DNA of 6,482 bases from UBA9547 sp044349205 (GTDB lineage: Bacteria > Bacteroidota > Bacteroidia > Cytophagales > UBA9547), in the NCBI GenBank assembly GCA_044349205.1, contig JBIKRJ010000138.1, positions 1-6,482 on the forward strand. Direction: 5' to 3'. Under the pieces are notes generated by a model that was not told the DNA's origin, did no database searches, and worked only from the letters and a program-made list of their open reading frames with translations. The translations under genes and the position numbers were made by a program. Positions 1-6,155 of the stretch are shown here, piece by piece. Positions within the stretch are counted from its first letter, which is position 1. Every line of letters begins with the position of its first letter.

Positions 1-3000
1 ACTATTGGAATTATACAGGAACAGCTAAAAAAGACGAATTGGTACTGCCGATTATTTCGTTGGTAAGTCAATCTACAGCAAGTTTAAGCTTTTTCCACGC
101 CTATGCTTGGAGAGATGCCCCTGGAATAAATAATGACCGAGGTGACTCATTACAAGTTTTAGTCTCGACCAACTGTGGTGTTTCCTGGAATTCGGTTTGG
201 TACAAAGGCCGCACAAGTCTTTCAACTTTAAATGCTGGAGCTGGTCAAAACTCCTCTTTTTTCCCTAGTTCCACACAATGGATTAAAAACACCATAAGCT
301 TAGATGCCTATGTTGGCCAAGGTTCAGTATTGATAAAATTTGTTGGAACTGGTAACAATGGCAACAATTTGTATATAGACCAAATCAATATCACAGGCTC
401 CACAATCCAAGCTCCAGTTGCCAATTTTACGCAATCTACCAACACTGTATGCACGAGTCAAAATGTGACTTTCACCGATGCCTCAACCAATGTTCCAACC
501 TCTTGGTCGTGGAATTTTGGTGCAGGCGCCACTCCCTCGACCGCGACGGGACAAGGCCCTCACATTGTAACCTATGCCACATCGGGTAGCAAAACCATCT
601 CTCTTACAGTCTCAAATTCAGCAGGTTCCAACACTAAAACTGTAAGTACGCTGGTTGTAAACACGACACCATCTGCTGCAGGGCTTATTTCGGGCGAAGT
701 AAATGTATGCACTGCAACCGATTATAATTACTCAGTTTCAACTATTTCAGGTGCAAGCAGTTACAACTGGACTGTCCCAACAGGCGCAACCATCAAAACA
801 GGCCAAGGCACCAACAGCATTACGGTAAACTATACTTCGGCAATTGTGGGGACACTTTCTGTAACGCCCTCAAATACTTGTGGAAATGGTACAGGTTCTG
901 CCCTATCTGTCACGGTCATAACTGCACCTACCGGAACGGGTACAATTACTGGGGCAAGTAATGTTTGCCAAAACGAAAAAAATGTAAGCTTCTCAATATC
1001 AGGTATTTCAAATGCCACCTCTTATGCTTGGGTGGTACCTACTGGCGCAACAATTGTTTCGGGTTTAGGTGCTGCCACAATCAATGTGAATTTTGGCAGC
1101 AATGCAGGAAATGTTAGTACAACACCTTCTAATAGTTGTGGAAATGGTTCAACAATTACCAGAGCTGTGGCAATCACGAATGGAGCTGGCAACGCAGGTG
1201 TTATCACAGGTGCTACTACGGTTTGTGCCAATCAAACAGCCGTTCCATACAGCATAGCGAGCGTTTCTGGAGCTACAAGTTACACTTGGACTATTCCTAC
1301 TGGTGCTACAATTGCATCGGGAAATGGAACAAATTCGATTACAATAAATTTTGGTACTACTGGTGGAATCATCACCGTTACTCCTATATCGAATTGTGGT
1401 AACGGCTTGGCAAGCTCAACCACTGTCAATGTAAATTCTATACCTGCTGCTGCAGCTTCTATCACTGGAAACAATCCAATTTGTTCGGGCAGCACCCAAA
1501 CCTACACAACTTCAGCTGTGACGGGAAGTACAAACTACACTTGGACGGTACCAACTGGTGCTTCAATCCTTTCAGGACAAAACACAACCAGTATCTCAGT
1601 GAAATTTGGCACCTCTACAGGCAACATAACGGTAACACCATCAAACACTTGTGGAAATTCAAGGAGCTCCTCAACATCCGTCACGGTAAACTCTGTTCCA
1701 AACCCAACTGGCACCATCACTGGACAAACTGTATTGTGTCAAAATACAACAGGTGTTGCATACAGCGTATCTTCTGTTGCTAACGCAAGCACCTACTCTT
1801 GGTCTGTACCAAATGGAGCTACCATAACCTCAGGTGCAGGCACCAGTGCCATCGTTGTCACATTTGGCAATACCAGTGGAAATGTGAATGTGATGGCCTC
1901 AAATACTTGCGGAAATGCAAGTAGCAATAGTACATTACAGGTTTCTGTAACCAATGGTGCTTCAAATGCAGGAAGTATTACGGGAGTTACTTCAGTTTGT
2001 GAAAACCAGACCAGCGTTTCCTACAGCATTGCCACAGTATTAGGCGCTTCTAGTTATAATTGGAGCGTACCAACTGGTGCTACAATTGTATCCGGACAAA
2101 ATACGAATGCCATATCCGTCAATTTTGGAAGCAGCAATGGCAATATTTCGGTAACGCCAACTAGTGCTTGTGGCAACGGTAACTCTTCAAGTTCAGCTAT
2201 CGTAGTAAATAAACTTCCTGTATTGACAGGCGCAATTTCAGGAAAAACCTCTGTTTGCGAAGGTAGTACTGAACAATATTCCCTAACAGCAGCTGCTAAC
2301 ACAACTTCATACAATTGGTCTGTTCCAGTGGGAGCCAGTATATTATTGAGAGGTAGCACAAACAACCCTACAATAGATTACACTGGAGCATTGAGCGGCA
2401 CCTTGAAAGTAACTGCAAATAATGGCAATTGTGTTGGAAACTCGCTTTCAGCCAACATCACTGTGAATGGAACACCTGCACAACCGGGTACTTTTACATC
2501 TTCTACAAGTTCGGTTTGTCCTGGCACCAATAATATCGCGTATGCCGTTCCATCAGTTTCAGGTGCTACATCTTACATATGGAAATACACTGGCACAGGT
2601 GTTACTTTTTCAGGCACTAGCAACAATGTCACAGCCAATTTCGCCTCAAATGCAACATCTGGCGAAATACAAGTAAGTGCAGTGGGCACTTGTGGCACTT
2701 CTTCCCCTCAGACTATTTTTGTATCAGTTGGTGCAGGTTTGGCAAACACCGACAACATAGTCGGTCGCTCTACCGTTTGTCAAAATCAAACAGGAAACAC
2801 CTATTCTATTTTGGCTGTTTCGGGGGTTTCTGGGTACGACTGGACTGTGCCCACAGGTGCAAACGTCACCTCAGGGGCAAATACAAATTCTATTGTGGTG
2901 ACGTTTGGCACTTCTAGTGGCACAGTAACGGTAACACCAAAAAACACTTGCGGCTTGGGAACTACCAAATCATTGTCTGTTACAGTCAATCCCAAACCTT

Positions 3001-4568
3001 CAGCTGCGGGCATTATTACCGGAAATTCAAGCATATGCACCAACCAAACGGGTGAAGCTTACAGTATTACAGACGTAGCAAACACCACAAATTACACATG
3101 GGTTGTGCCATCGGGAACAAACATCATTTCAGGTCAAGGAACTATTGCAATCACTGTCAATTTCGGGAGTACCGTAGGAAATATTACCGTTACACCTTCC
3201 AATAGTTGTGGCAATGGAACTTCTAAAAGTCTAGCAGTTAGTTTAAAACCATTGCCAAGCGCTGCGGGTACTATCACAGGTGTAGCATCCGTTTGTTCAA
3301 ACCAAAAAGCAGTTTCATATTCTATTTCAACTGTACTTAATGCGACAGGTTACAATTGGACAGTTCCAAATGGTGCAAAGGTGGTTTCCGGAGCTAATAC
3401 AACCGCAATTTCTGTTGATTTTGGAACTTCAGGAGGAAATGTTGGTGTAACTCCTGTCAATGCTTGTGGCAGTGGCAGTGCTGCAACGAAAAGTGTAATG
3501 CTAACCCCCGTGTTATCAGGTGCAAGCACTATTACAGGGCCAGCAATCGTATGTGCAGGTCAAACAGGCGCCTCCTATTACATTGCTGCACTATCAGGGG
3601 CCTCTTACAATTGGTCTGTTCCCACAGGTGCAAGCATCACTGCAGGGGCTACAACCAATTCTATAACAGTCACTTTTGGAACCAATAGTGGAAATGTATC
3701 GGTAACTCCAAGCAACTCTTGTGGTACGGGAACTGTCTCAAATTATGCGGTGAATGTTTTGGCCAAGGTCACTCCTACTGTAAGTATCAAAACTCCTTTT
3801 ATGCCTACCTGCGCTGGCAAAAACACCACATTTACAGCCGAACCCGCAAATGGAGGTTCAAACCCCGTGTATTCTTGGAAAGTAAACAACAACATACAAA
3901 CTGGCAATAACTCTAATACTTTAAACACCATTGTAAAAGCAGGCGATGTAGTGAATGTAACATTGACTTCAAATGCTACTTGTGCTTCCACTACAATCGC
4001 AAACAACAGTCTGAACATTACAACAACAACTACCCCACCTTCTGCGCCAACTTCATTCACAACTTCCAATAATGTTGTGTCTAGTAGTCAAGCAAATGTG
4101 TTATATGTGATAAATACAGTACCAAATGCAATCAATTACTCGTGGTCTTATTCAGGTCTGGATGCTACGCTTACTAACACTACTTTTGCAACCAATTCAA
4201 CCAGTGTATCTTACGGTGCAAATGCTACTTCGGGAAATTTGAGCGTGGTGGCCAACAATGCTTGTGGCAGTTCTTCCGCATTGTCATTGCCCATTACCGT
4301 GAATGGTGTCACTGGTATTCAAGACGTCAATTTCGATGGATTCAATGCCTATGTTTCTGAAAATCGTCTTTATCTAAAACTAGAAAAACCTTCTTTAATA
4401 AGTGTTTCTATTTCAGACATTAACGGTGTTTCAGTTTCTAAAATGGAGCCAGTAAACTTATCTGCCGGAATACATCATTTTGAAATATCCAATTTACCAA
4501 CTGCCATGTATTTTGGCACAATATTGGTCGACAACAAGCCGAGTATCTTCAAAATGGTGGTAAAATAA
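1..4568 (+). CDS. Giant secreted multi-PKD repeat protein with T9SS sorting domain (5'-partial)
   Basis: The reading frame is open from base 3 to the TAA at 4566-4568 (1521 codons), so the gene starts left of the window. A TTG at 39 is only an internal codon, because the frame upstream of it (YWNYTGTAKKDE) already belongs to the first domain. Domains in order: end of a jelly-roll/choice-of-anchor J-like domain (3-413), PKD domain (414-668), twelve PKD-like repeats (669-3764), a distinct Ig-like domain (3765-4034), a degenerate thirteenth repeat (4035-4307) and a C-terminal sorting domain (4308-4565). The protein is rich in Ser, Thr, Asn and Gly. By family knowledge such proteins cross the outer membrane by the type IX system and are released or anchored at the cell surface; the repeats act as a stalk or in adhesion. 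The jelly-roll followed by PKD resembles the region downstream of the catalytic domain in Bacteroidota M43 (cytophagalysin-type) metalloproteases, so the missing N-terminus could be a protease; this is inference. The substrate or ligand is unknown. Confidence 0.9.
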   Translation, partial: YWNYTGTAKKDELVLPIISLVSQSTASLSFFHAYAWRDAPGINNDRGDSLQVLVSTNCGVSWNSVWYKGRTSLSTLNAGAGQNSSFFPSSTQWIKNTISLDAYVGQGSVLIKFVGTGNNGNNLYIDQINITGSTIQAPVANFTQSTNTVCTSQNVTFTDASTNVPTSWSWNFGAGATPSTATGQGPHIVTYATSGSKTISLTVSNSAGSNTKTVSTLVVNTTPSAAGLISGEVNVCTATDYNYSVSTISGASSYNWTVPTGATIKTGQGTNSITVNYTSAIVGTLSVTPSNTCGNGTGSALSVTVITAPTGTGTITGASNVCQNEKNVSFSISGISNATSYAWVVPTGATIVSGLGAATINVNFGSNAGNVSTTPSNSCGNGSTITRAVAITNGAGNAGVITGATTVCANQTAVPYSIASVSGATSYTWTIPTGATIASGNGTNSITINFGTTGGIITVTPISNCGNGLASSTTVNVNSIPAAAASITGNNPICSGSTQTYTTSAVTGSTNYTWTVPTGASILSGQNTTSISVKFGTSTGNITVTPSNTCGNSRSSSTSVTVNSVPNPTGTITGQTVLCQNTTGVAYSVSSVANASTYSWSVPNGATITSGAGTSAIVVTFGNTSGNVNVMASNTCGNASSNSTLQVSVTNGASNAGSITGVTSVCENQTSVSYSIATVLGASSYNWSVPTGATIVSGQNTNAISVNFGSSNGNISVTPTSACGNGNSSSSAIVVNKLPVLTGAISGKTSVCEGSTEQYSLTAAANTTSYNWSVPVGASILLRGSTNNPTIDYTGALSGTLKVTANNGNCVGNSLSANITVNGTPAQPGTFTSSTSSVCPGTNNIAYAVPSVSGATSYIWKYTGTGVTFSGTSNNVTANFASNATSGEIQVSAVGTCGTSSPQTIFVSVGAGLANTDNIVGRSTVCQNQTGNTYSILAVSGVSGYDWTVPTGANVTSGANTNSIVVTFGTSSGTVTVTPKNTCGLGTTKSLSVTVNPKPSAAGIITGNSSICTNQTGEAYSITDVANTTNYTWVVPSGTNIISGQGTIAITVNFGSTVGNITVTPSNSCGNGTSKSLAVSLKPLPSAAGTITGVASVCSNQKAVSYSISTVLNATGYNWTVPNGAKVVSGANTTAISVDFGTSGGNVGVTPVNACGSGSAATKSVMLTPVLSGASTITGPAIVCAGQTGASYYIAALSGASYNWSVPTGASITAGATTNSITVTFGTNSGNVSVTPSNSCGTGTVSNYAVNVLAKVTPTVSIKTPFMPTCAGKNTTFTAEPANGGSNPVYSWKVNNNIQTGNNSNTLNTIVKAGDVVNVTLTSNATCASTTIANNSLNITTTTTPPSAPTSFTTSNNVVSSSQANVLYVINTVPNAINYSWSYSGLDATLTNTTFATNSTSVSYGANATSGNLSVVANNACGSSSALSLPITVNGVTGIQDVNFDGFNAYVSENRLYLKLEKPSLISVSISDINGVSVSKMEPVNLSAGIHHFEISNLPTAMYFGTILVDNKPSIFKMVVK
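3..413 (+). other. Protein domain: C-terminal part of a choice-of-anchor J / MAM-like jelly roll
   Basis: The encoded segment contains LVLPIISL, LSFFHAYAWRD, a VLVSTNCGVSW block, then WIKNTISLDAY, LIKFVGTGNNGNNLYIDQINI-like strands (ending YIDQINI). The order 'strand, F.hAYA, L.V.vS.dCG.sW, W....i.L..Y, v.i.F.....gNN.YiDdI' is the pattern I know from the jelly-roll domains that follow M43-type peptidase domains and precede PKD repeats in secreted Bacteroidota proteins. Such domains usually bind carbohydrate or support the catalytic domain. The N-terminal strands lie outside the window. Assignment is by motif recall, not by a profile search. Confidence 0.65.
414..668 (+). other. Protein domain: classical PKD domain
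   Basis: The segment begins PVANFTQS, continues NVTFTDASTN, has the hallmark SWSWNFG core (codons near 501-520), then HIVTYATSG and KTISLTVSNSAGS, and ends in a VVN strand. The pattern 'FtD.St..p.sW.WnFG......t......H.v.Y...G.ktisLtVsN..G' is the PKD Ig-like beta-sandwich. It has one Cys (NTVC). It differs from the following repeats in having the W.WNFG core in place of the YxWxVPTGA core, so it marks the start of the stalk. Confidence 0.85.
669..3764 (+). repeat. Twelve tandem PKD-like repeats (85-87 residues each) within the surface protein
   Basis: Twelve consecutive units start at 669, 924, 1182, 1440, 1695, 1956, 2214, 2472, 2733, 2994, 3252 and 3510, each 255-261 bases and in one frame. 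The consensus is: G.ITG...VC, then Q....YSI, then a Y.W.VPTGA..SG..TN core, then I.V.FG...GN..VTP.N, then CGNG, then a strand ending VTVN. Every unit keeps two cysteines, one after ITG...V and one in the CGNG-like motif, about 55 residues apart, which suggests a disulfide in each Ig-like sandwich. The VPTGA core is missing in unit 8, and the CGxG motif is changed in unit 7. The copies are strongly diverged at synonymous positions, so the array is not a recent DNA expansion. The likely role is a rigid extracellular stalk; no ligand can be named. Confidence 0.9.
3765..4034 (+). other. Protein domain: distinct Ig/PKD-like domain interrupting the repeat series
   Basis: This block, beginning KVTPTVSIKT, does not follow the ITG...VC/VPTGA consensus. 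It has PTCAGKNTTFTAEPANGG, NPVYSWKVNNN, TLNTIVKAGD and VNVTLTSNATC. The layout 'vsI......p.CaG...tFtA.p.nGG..P.Y.Wkvn.......n..t......aGD.v...lTSn..C' is familiar from Ig-like units in other Bacteroidota extracellular proteins. Two cysteines are present. It ends in a short TTTTTPP linker before the next unit. Confidence 0.65.
4035..4307 (+). repeat. Degenerate thirteenth PKD-like repeat with first cysteine lost
   Basis: The segment retains the general repeat layout: VLYVINTVPNA, NYSWSYSG, NLSVVANNACGSSS and a final LPITVNG strand. The VPTGA core is replaced by SYSGLDA, as in unit 8, which has KYTGTG at the same place. The cysteine expected after ITG...V is a serine (TCT at 4080-4082), while the second cysteine (TGT at 4263-4265, in NACGSS) remains. 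It directly precedes the sorting domain. Confidence 0.7.
4308..4565 (+). other. Protein domain: type IX secretion C-terminal sorting domain (type A-like)
   Basis: The last 86 residues read VTGIQDVNFDGF, then LYLKLEKPSLISVSISDINGVSVSK-type strands (DINGVSV core), LSAGIHHFEISNLPTAMY and a terminal basic tail, KMVVK. The pattern 'v.i.d.nG..v......L..G.h.f.i..L..gmY......d.....fK.vv.' at the extreme C-terminus is the T9SS sorting signal (TIGR04183-like, type A) known in Bacteroidota. It is recognised by the T9SS translocon and normally cleaved by the PorU sortase, with the protein released or attached to anionic LPS. Confidence 0.85.
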
Positions 4569-4583
4569 ACACCCCAAAACGTT

Positions 4584-4611
4584 AGGCACATTTCACACCA
4601 TTGCCTTTTTT
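4584..4611 (+). terminator. Weak candidate terminator after the surface-protein gene
   Basis: AGGCA (4584-4588) can pair with TGCCT (4602-4606) and is followed by a run of T (4607-4611). The stem is only five pairs and the loop thirteen bases, so this is a marginal hairpin. It lies 16 bases past the TAA at the place where a terminator would be expected. Confidence 0.3.
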
Positions 4612-4653
4612 AACTGAATTGAATTTTCATTCTTCAGTAAAGCAACCTTGCCT

Positions 4654-4661
4654 TACATTTG
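4654..4661 (+). promoter_or_regulatory. Candidate Bacteroidota -7 promoter element for the Sua5 gene
   Basis: TACATTTG matches the Bacteroidota TAnnTTTG -7 consensus exactly. It lies 21 bases before the ATG at 4683, which would give a leader of roughly 15 bases. No convincing -33 TTG is found at the usual spacing (TTC near 4632 is the closest), so the call rests on the -7 element and its position in the only gap upstream of the gene. Confidence 0.5.
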
Positions 4662-4682
4662 CAGTGTATTTTCTCTTGCATC

Positions 4683-5636
4683 ATGATTGGCCAATCGCTA
4701 AATAAAGCCAAAAAATTCTTAGTTAGTGGCGAATTAGTAGCCATTCCTACCGAGACAGTGTACGGTTTGGCTGGCAATGCATTGGATGAAAATAGCGTTG
4801 CAAAAATCTTTGAAGCGAAAAACAGGCCTTCTTTTGATCCGCTTATTGTACACTCGTATTCTACTGAGCAGGCCAAGAAATATGTACAAAACTTCCCCCA
4901 ATGGGCAGAAAAATTAGCAGAAATCTATTGGCCTGGCCCACTTACTTTGCTTTTGACTCGCAATCAACTCATTCCAGATATTGTGACCAGCGGCTCCGAC
5001 TTGGTAGGAATAAGAGTACCTCGGAATCCTTTGACTTTGGCGCTCCTTCAACAACTTCCTTTTCCGCTCGCAGCACCCAGCGCCAATCCTTTTGGCTATG
5101 TAAGCCCCACCACCGCGCAGCACGTGGCCGACCAACTTGAAAATAAAATCAGCTACATTTTAAATGGGGGCGCCTGCAAAGTAGGTGTGGAATCGACTAT
5201 TGTAGGTGAAAAAAATGGTACAGTTTGCATTTTCAGAACTGGGGGTATTTCGGTTGAAGATATCGAAAACACATTGAAAACAAAGGTCGAAATAGTTCAG
5301 AGCACTTCAAACCCAATGGCTCCGGGAATGTTGGAAAGCCACTACTCTCCTCACAAACCACTATACATCGGAAACATTCAAAAACTGATTGATGAGTTTT
5401 CGGATAAAAAATTAGGGGTCATTAGTTTTTCAAAAAACTATTCTAAACGGGCGGAAAAAAGCCTTGTCCTTTCCAAAAAAGAAGATTTGAAAGAAGCCGC
5501 TTGTGCCTTGTTCAAGGCTTTGCGCCAAATGGACAAAAACGATGTAGAAATCATTTTGACTGAAATTTTTCCTGACATTGGAATAGGCAAGGCCATAAAC
5601 GACCGCCTAAAAAGGGCCGCAAATAAAAGAAAATAG
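4683..5636 (+). CDS. sua5: L-threonylcarbamoyladenylate synthase, two-domain Sua5/YrdC/YwlC type
   Basis: This cytoplasmic enzyme makes threonylcarbamoyl-AMP from threonine, bicarbonate and ATP, the first step of the t6A37 modification in ANN-decoding tRNAs; TsaD/TsaB/TsaE then transfer the group. From ATG 4683 the protein has 317 residues. The YrdC domain (about 1-205) shows PTETVYGL (22-29), KNRP (46-49), WPGPLT (83-88), VGIRVP (108-113), PSANPFG (132-138), GVESTIV (168-174) and FRTGGI (184-189). The linker has APGM (213-216) and HYSP (220-223), the Sua5 loop that covers the active site. A C-terminal Sua5 domain follows, ending GIGKAINDRLKRAA. The length fits two-domain Sua5 rather than the roughly 190-residue TsaC. 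A TTG at 4659 would add eight residues, but it overlaps the promoter element and the added MQCIFSCI is not family-like, so ATG is preferred. No Shine-Dalgarno is seen, as is common in this phylum. Confidence 0.95.
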   Translation: MIGQSLNKAKKFLVSGELVAIPTETVYGLAGNALDENSVAKIFEAKNRPSFDPLIVHSYSTEQAKKYVQNFPQWAEKLAEIYWPGPLTLLLTRNQLIPDIVTSGSDLVGIRVPRNPLTLALLQQLPFPLAAPSANPFGYVSPTTAQHVADQLENKISYILNGGACKVGVESTIVGEKNGTVCIFRTGGISVEDIENTLKTKVEIVQSTSNPMAPGMLESHYSPHKPLYIGNIQKLIDEFSDKKLGVISFSKNYSKRAEKSLVLSKKEDLKEAACALFKALRQMDKNDVEIILTEIFPDIGIGKAINDRLKRAANKRK

Positions 5637-5664
5637 CCAAGAGTTTTTCGAAACTCTTGGCTAT
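5633..5664 (-). terminator. Strong hairpin terminator between convergent genes
   Basis: A perfect 14-bp stem, 5633-5646 against 5651-5664, encloses a TTCG loop (5647-5650). Read on the minus strand the hairpin is followed by a T-rich tract (complement of the A-rich bases 5621-5632), the layout of an intrinsic terminator for the bacilliredoxin transcript. On the plus strand it is followed by ATAAAAGC with no T run, so it would end the Sua5 transcript less classically or stabilise its 3' end. The TAG stop of the Sua5 gene (5634-5636) lies inside the stem. Confidence 0.75.
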
Positions 5665-5671
5665 AAAAGCG

Positions 5672-5688
5672 TAAGATTATAAATCTTA
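5672..5688. repeat. Short inverted repeat covering the bacilliredoxin stop codon
   Basis: TAAGATT (5672-5678) and AATCTTA (5682-5688) are perfect inverted copies separated by ATA. The right arm contains the TAA stop (complement of 5686-5688) of the minus-strand gene. It lies nine bases from the larger hairpin. AT-rich and short, so it may be fortuitous. Confidence 0.35.
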
Positions 5689-6102
5689 ACCGCAATATTC
5701 GTCAAATGCCGCCATCAGGTTTTCGGCAATCATTTCGGCAGGACGACCTTCAATATGGTGTCTTTCTATCATGTGTACCAACTCGCCATCTTTAAACAAA
5801 GCAATGGAAGGCGAGGAAGGAGGATATGGCAACATGTGCTCGCGTGCCTTGGCAACTGCTTCTTTTTCCATACCCGCAAAAACTGTAGCAAGTGCATTAG
5901 GCTTGTGAGCAGCTGCTTGTACTGCCATTCTCACAGCTGGTCGGGCATTGCGAGCAGCACAACCACACACAGAATTAACTATAACCAAAGCAGTGCCTTT
6001 CTGTTTCAATACATTTTCAACATCGTCGGGTGTTTTACACTCTTTGAAGCCTACCGAAGTAAGTTCTTCGCGCATGGGTTTTACCATTTCTTCAGGATAC
6101 AT
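5686..6102 (-). CDS. BrxA/BrxB family bacilliredoxin (DUF1094, YphP/YqiW-like)
   Basis: The 138-residue protein has a thioredoxin-like fold and by family knowledge removes bacillithiol from oxidised protein thiols in the cytoplasm. The key motif is VNSVCGCAARNARPA, with the CGC active site at C46-G47-C48; C46 would be the nucleophile. Other family marks are PMREEL near the N-terminus, VFAGMEKEAVAKAR (74-87), SSPSIALFKDG (96-106, P98 as the likely cis-proline) and RHHIEGR (114-120). The resemblance to Bacillus subtilis YphP, recalled from memory, runs over the full length, including a cysteine near the C-terminus (C137). The ATG at 6102-6100 gives the usual family N-terminus and length. It follows the DUF59 gene by 53 bases on the same strand, so co-transcription is likely, and ends at a hairpin terminator. 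It implies that the host uses bacillithiol (inference). BrxA versus BrxB cannot be decided. Confidence 0.92.
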   Translation of the reverse strand: MYPEEMVKPMREELTSVGFKECKTPDDVENVLKQKGTALVIVNSVCGCAARNARPAVRMAVQAAAHKPNALATVFAGMEKEAVAKAREHMLPYPPSSPSIALFKDGELVHMIERHHIEGRPAEMIAENLMAAFDEYCG

Positions 6103-6133
6103 AACAATTTGTATTTATAATTTAATAATGATT

Positions 6134-6147
6134 GAATAGTGAATAGA
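6134..6147. repeat. Tandem heptamer in the DUF59-bacilliredoxin spacer
   Basis: GAATAGT (6134-6140) is followed directly by GAATAGA (6141-6147), i.e. TCTATTC-ACTATTC in the direction of transcription. The 53-base spacer is otherwise AT-rich, with no clear TAnnTTTG element and no Shine-Dalgarno before the ATG. No function is proposed. Confidence 0.3.
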
Positions 6148-6155
6148 ATACATTT

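Noticed and set aside
39..41. TTG as the start codon of the surface-protein gene
   Set aside because: The frame is open upstream to base 3, the translated residues belong to the same jelly-roll domain, and there is no signal peptide after the TTG.
830..3043. Several minus-strand open frames of 60-100 codons (e.g. 1022-1231, 1280-1495, 2054-2365, 2801-3043)
   Set aside because: They recur at the repeat period and resemble each other only because they are antisense to the repeated VPTGA/CGNG coding units.
669..3764. CRISPR-like or satellite-like regular spacing of about 258 bases
   Set aside because: The periodicity is of protein-coding units in one uninterrupted frame; the nucleotide copies are not identical and there are no short repeats with unique spacers.
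3743..4069. Minus-strand open frame of 108 codons
   Set aside because: It is antisense to the Ig-like domain, hydrophobic only because the sense strand is Thr/Asn-rich, and matches no known family.
4659..4661. TTG start for the Sua5 gene
   Set aside because: It overlaps the TACATTTG promoter element and adds eight residues unlike the family; ATG 4683 fits the family N-terminus.
5755..6120. Plus-strand open frame of 121 codons opposite the bacilliredoxin
   Set aside because: It is a complement shadow of a clearly recognisable conserved gene, and its translation has no family pattern.
6103..6155. Separate promoter for the bacilliredoxin
   Set aside because: No TAnnTTTG match on the minus strand in this AT-rich spacer, so co-transcription with the DUF59 gene is the simpler reading.
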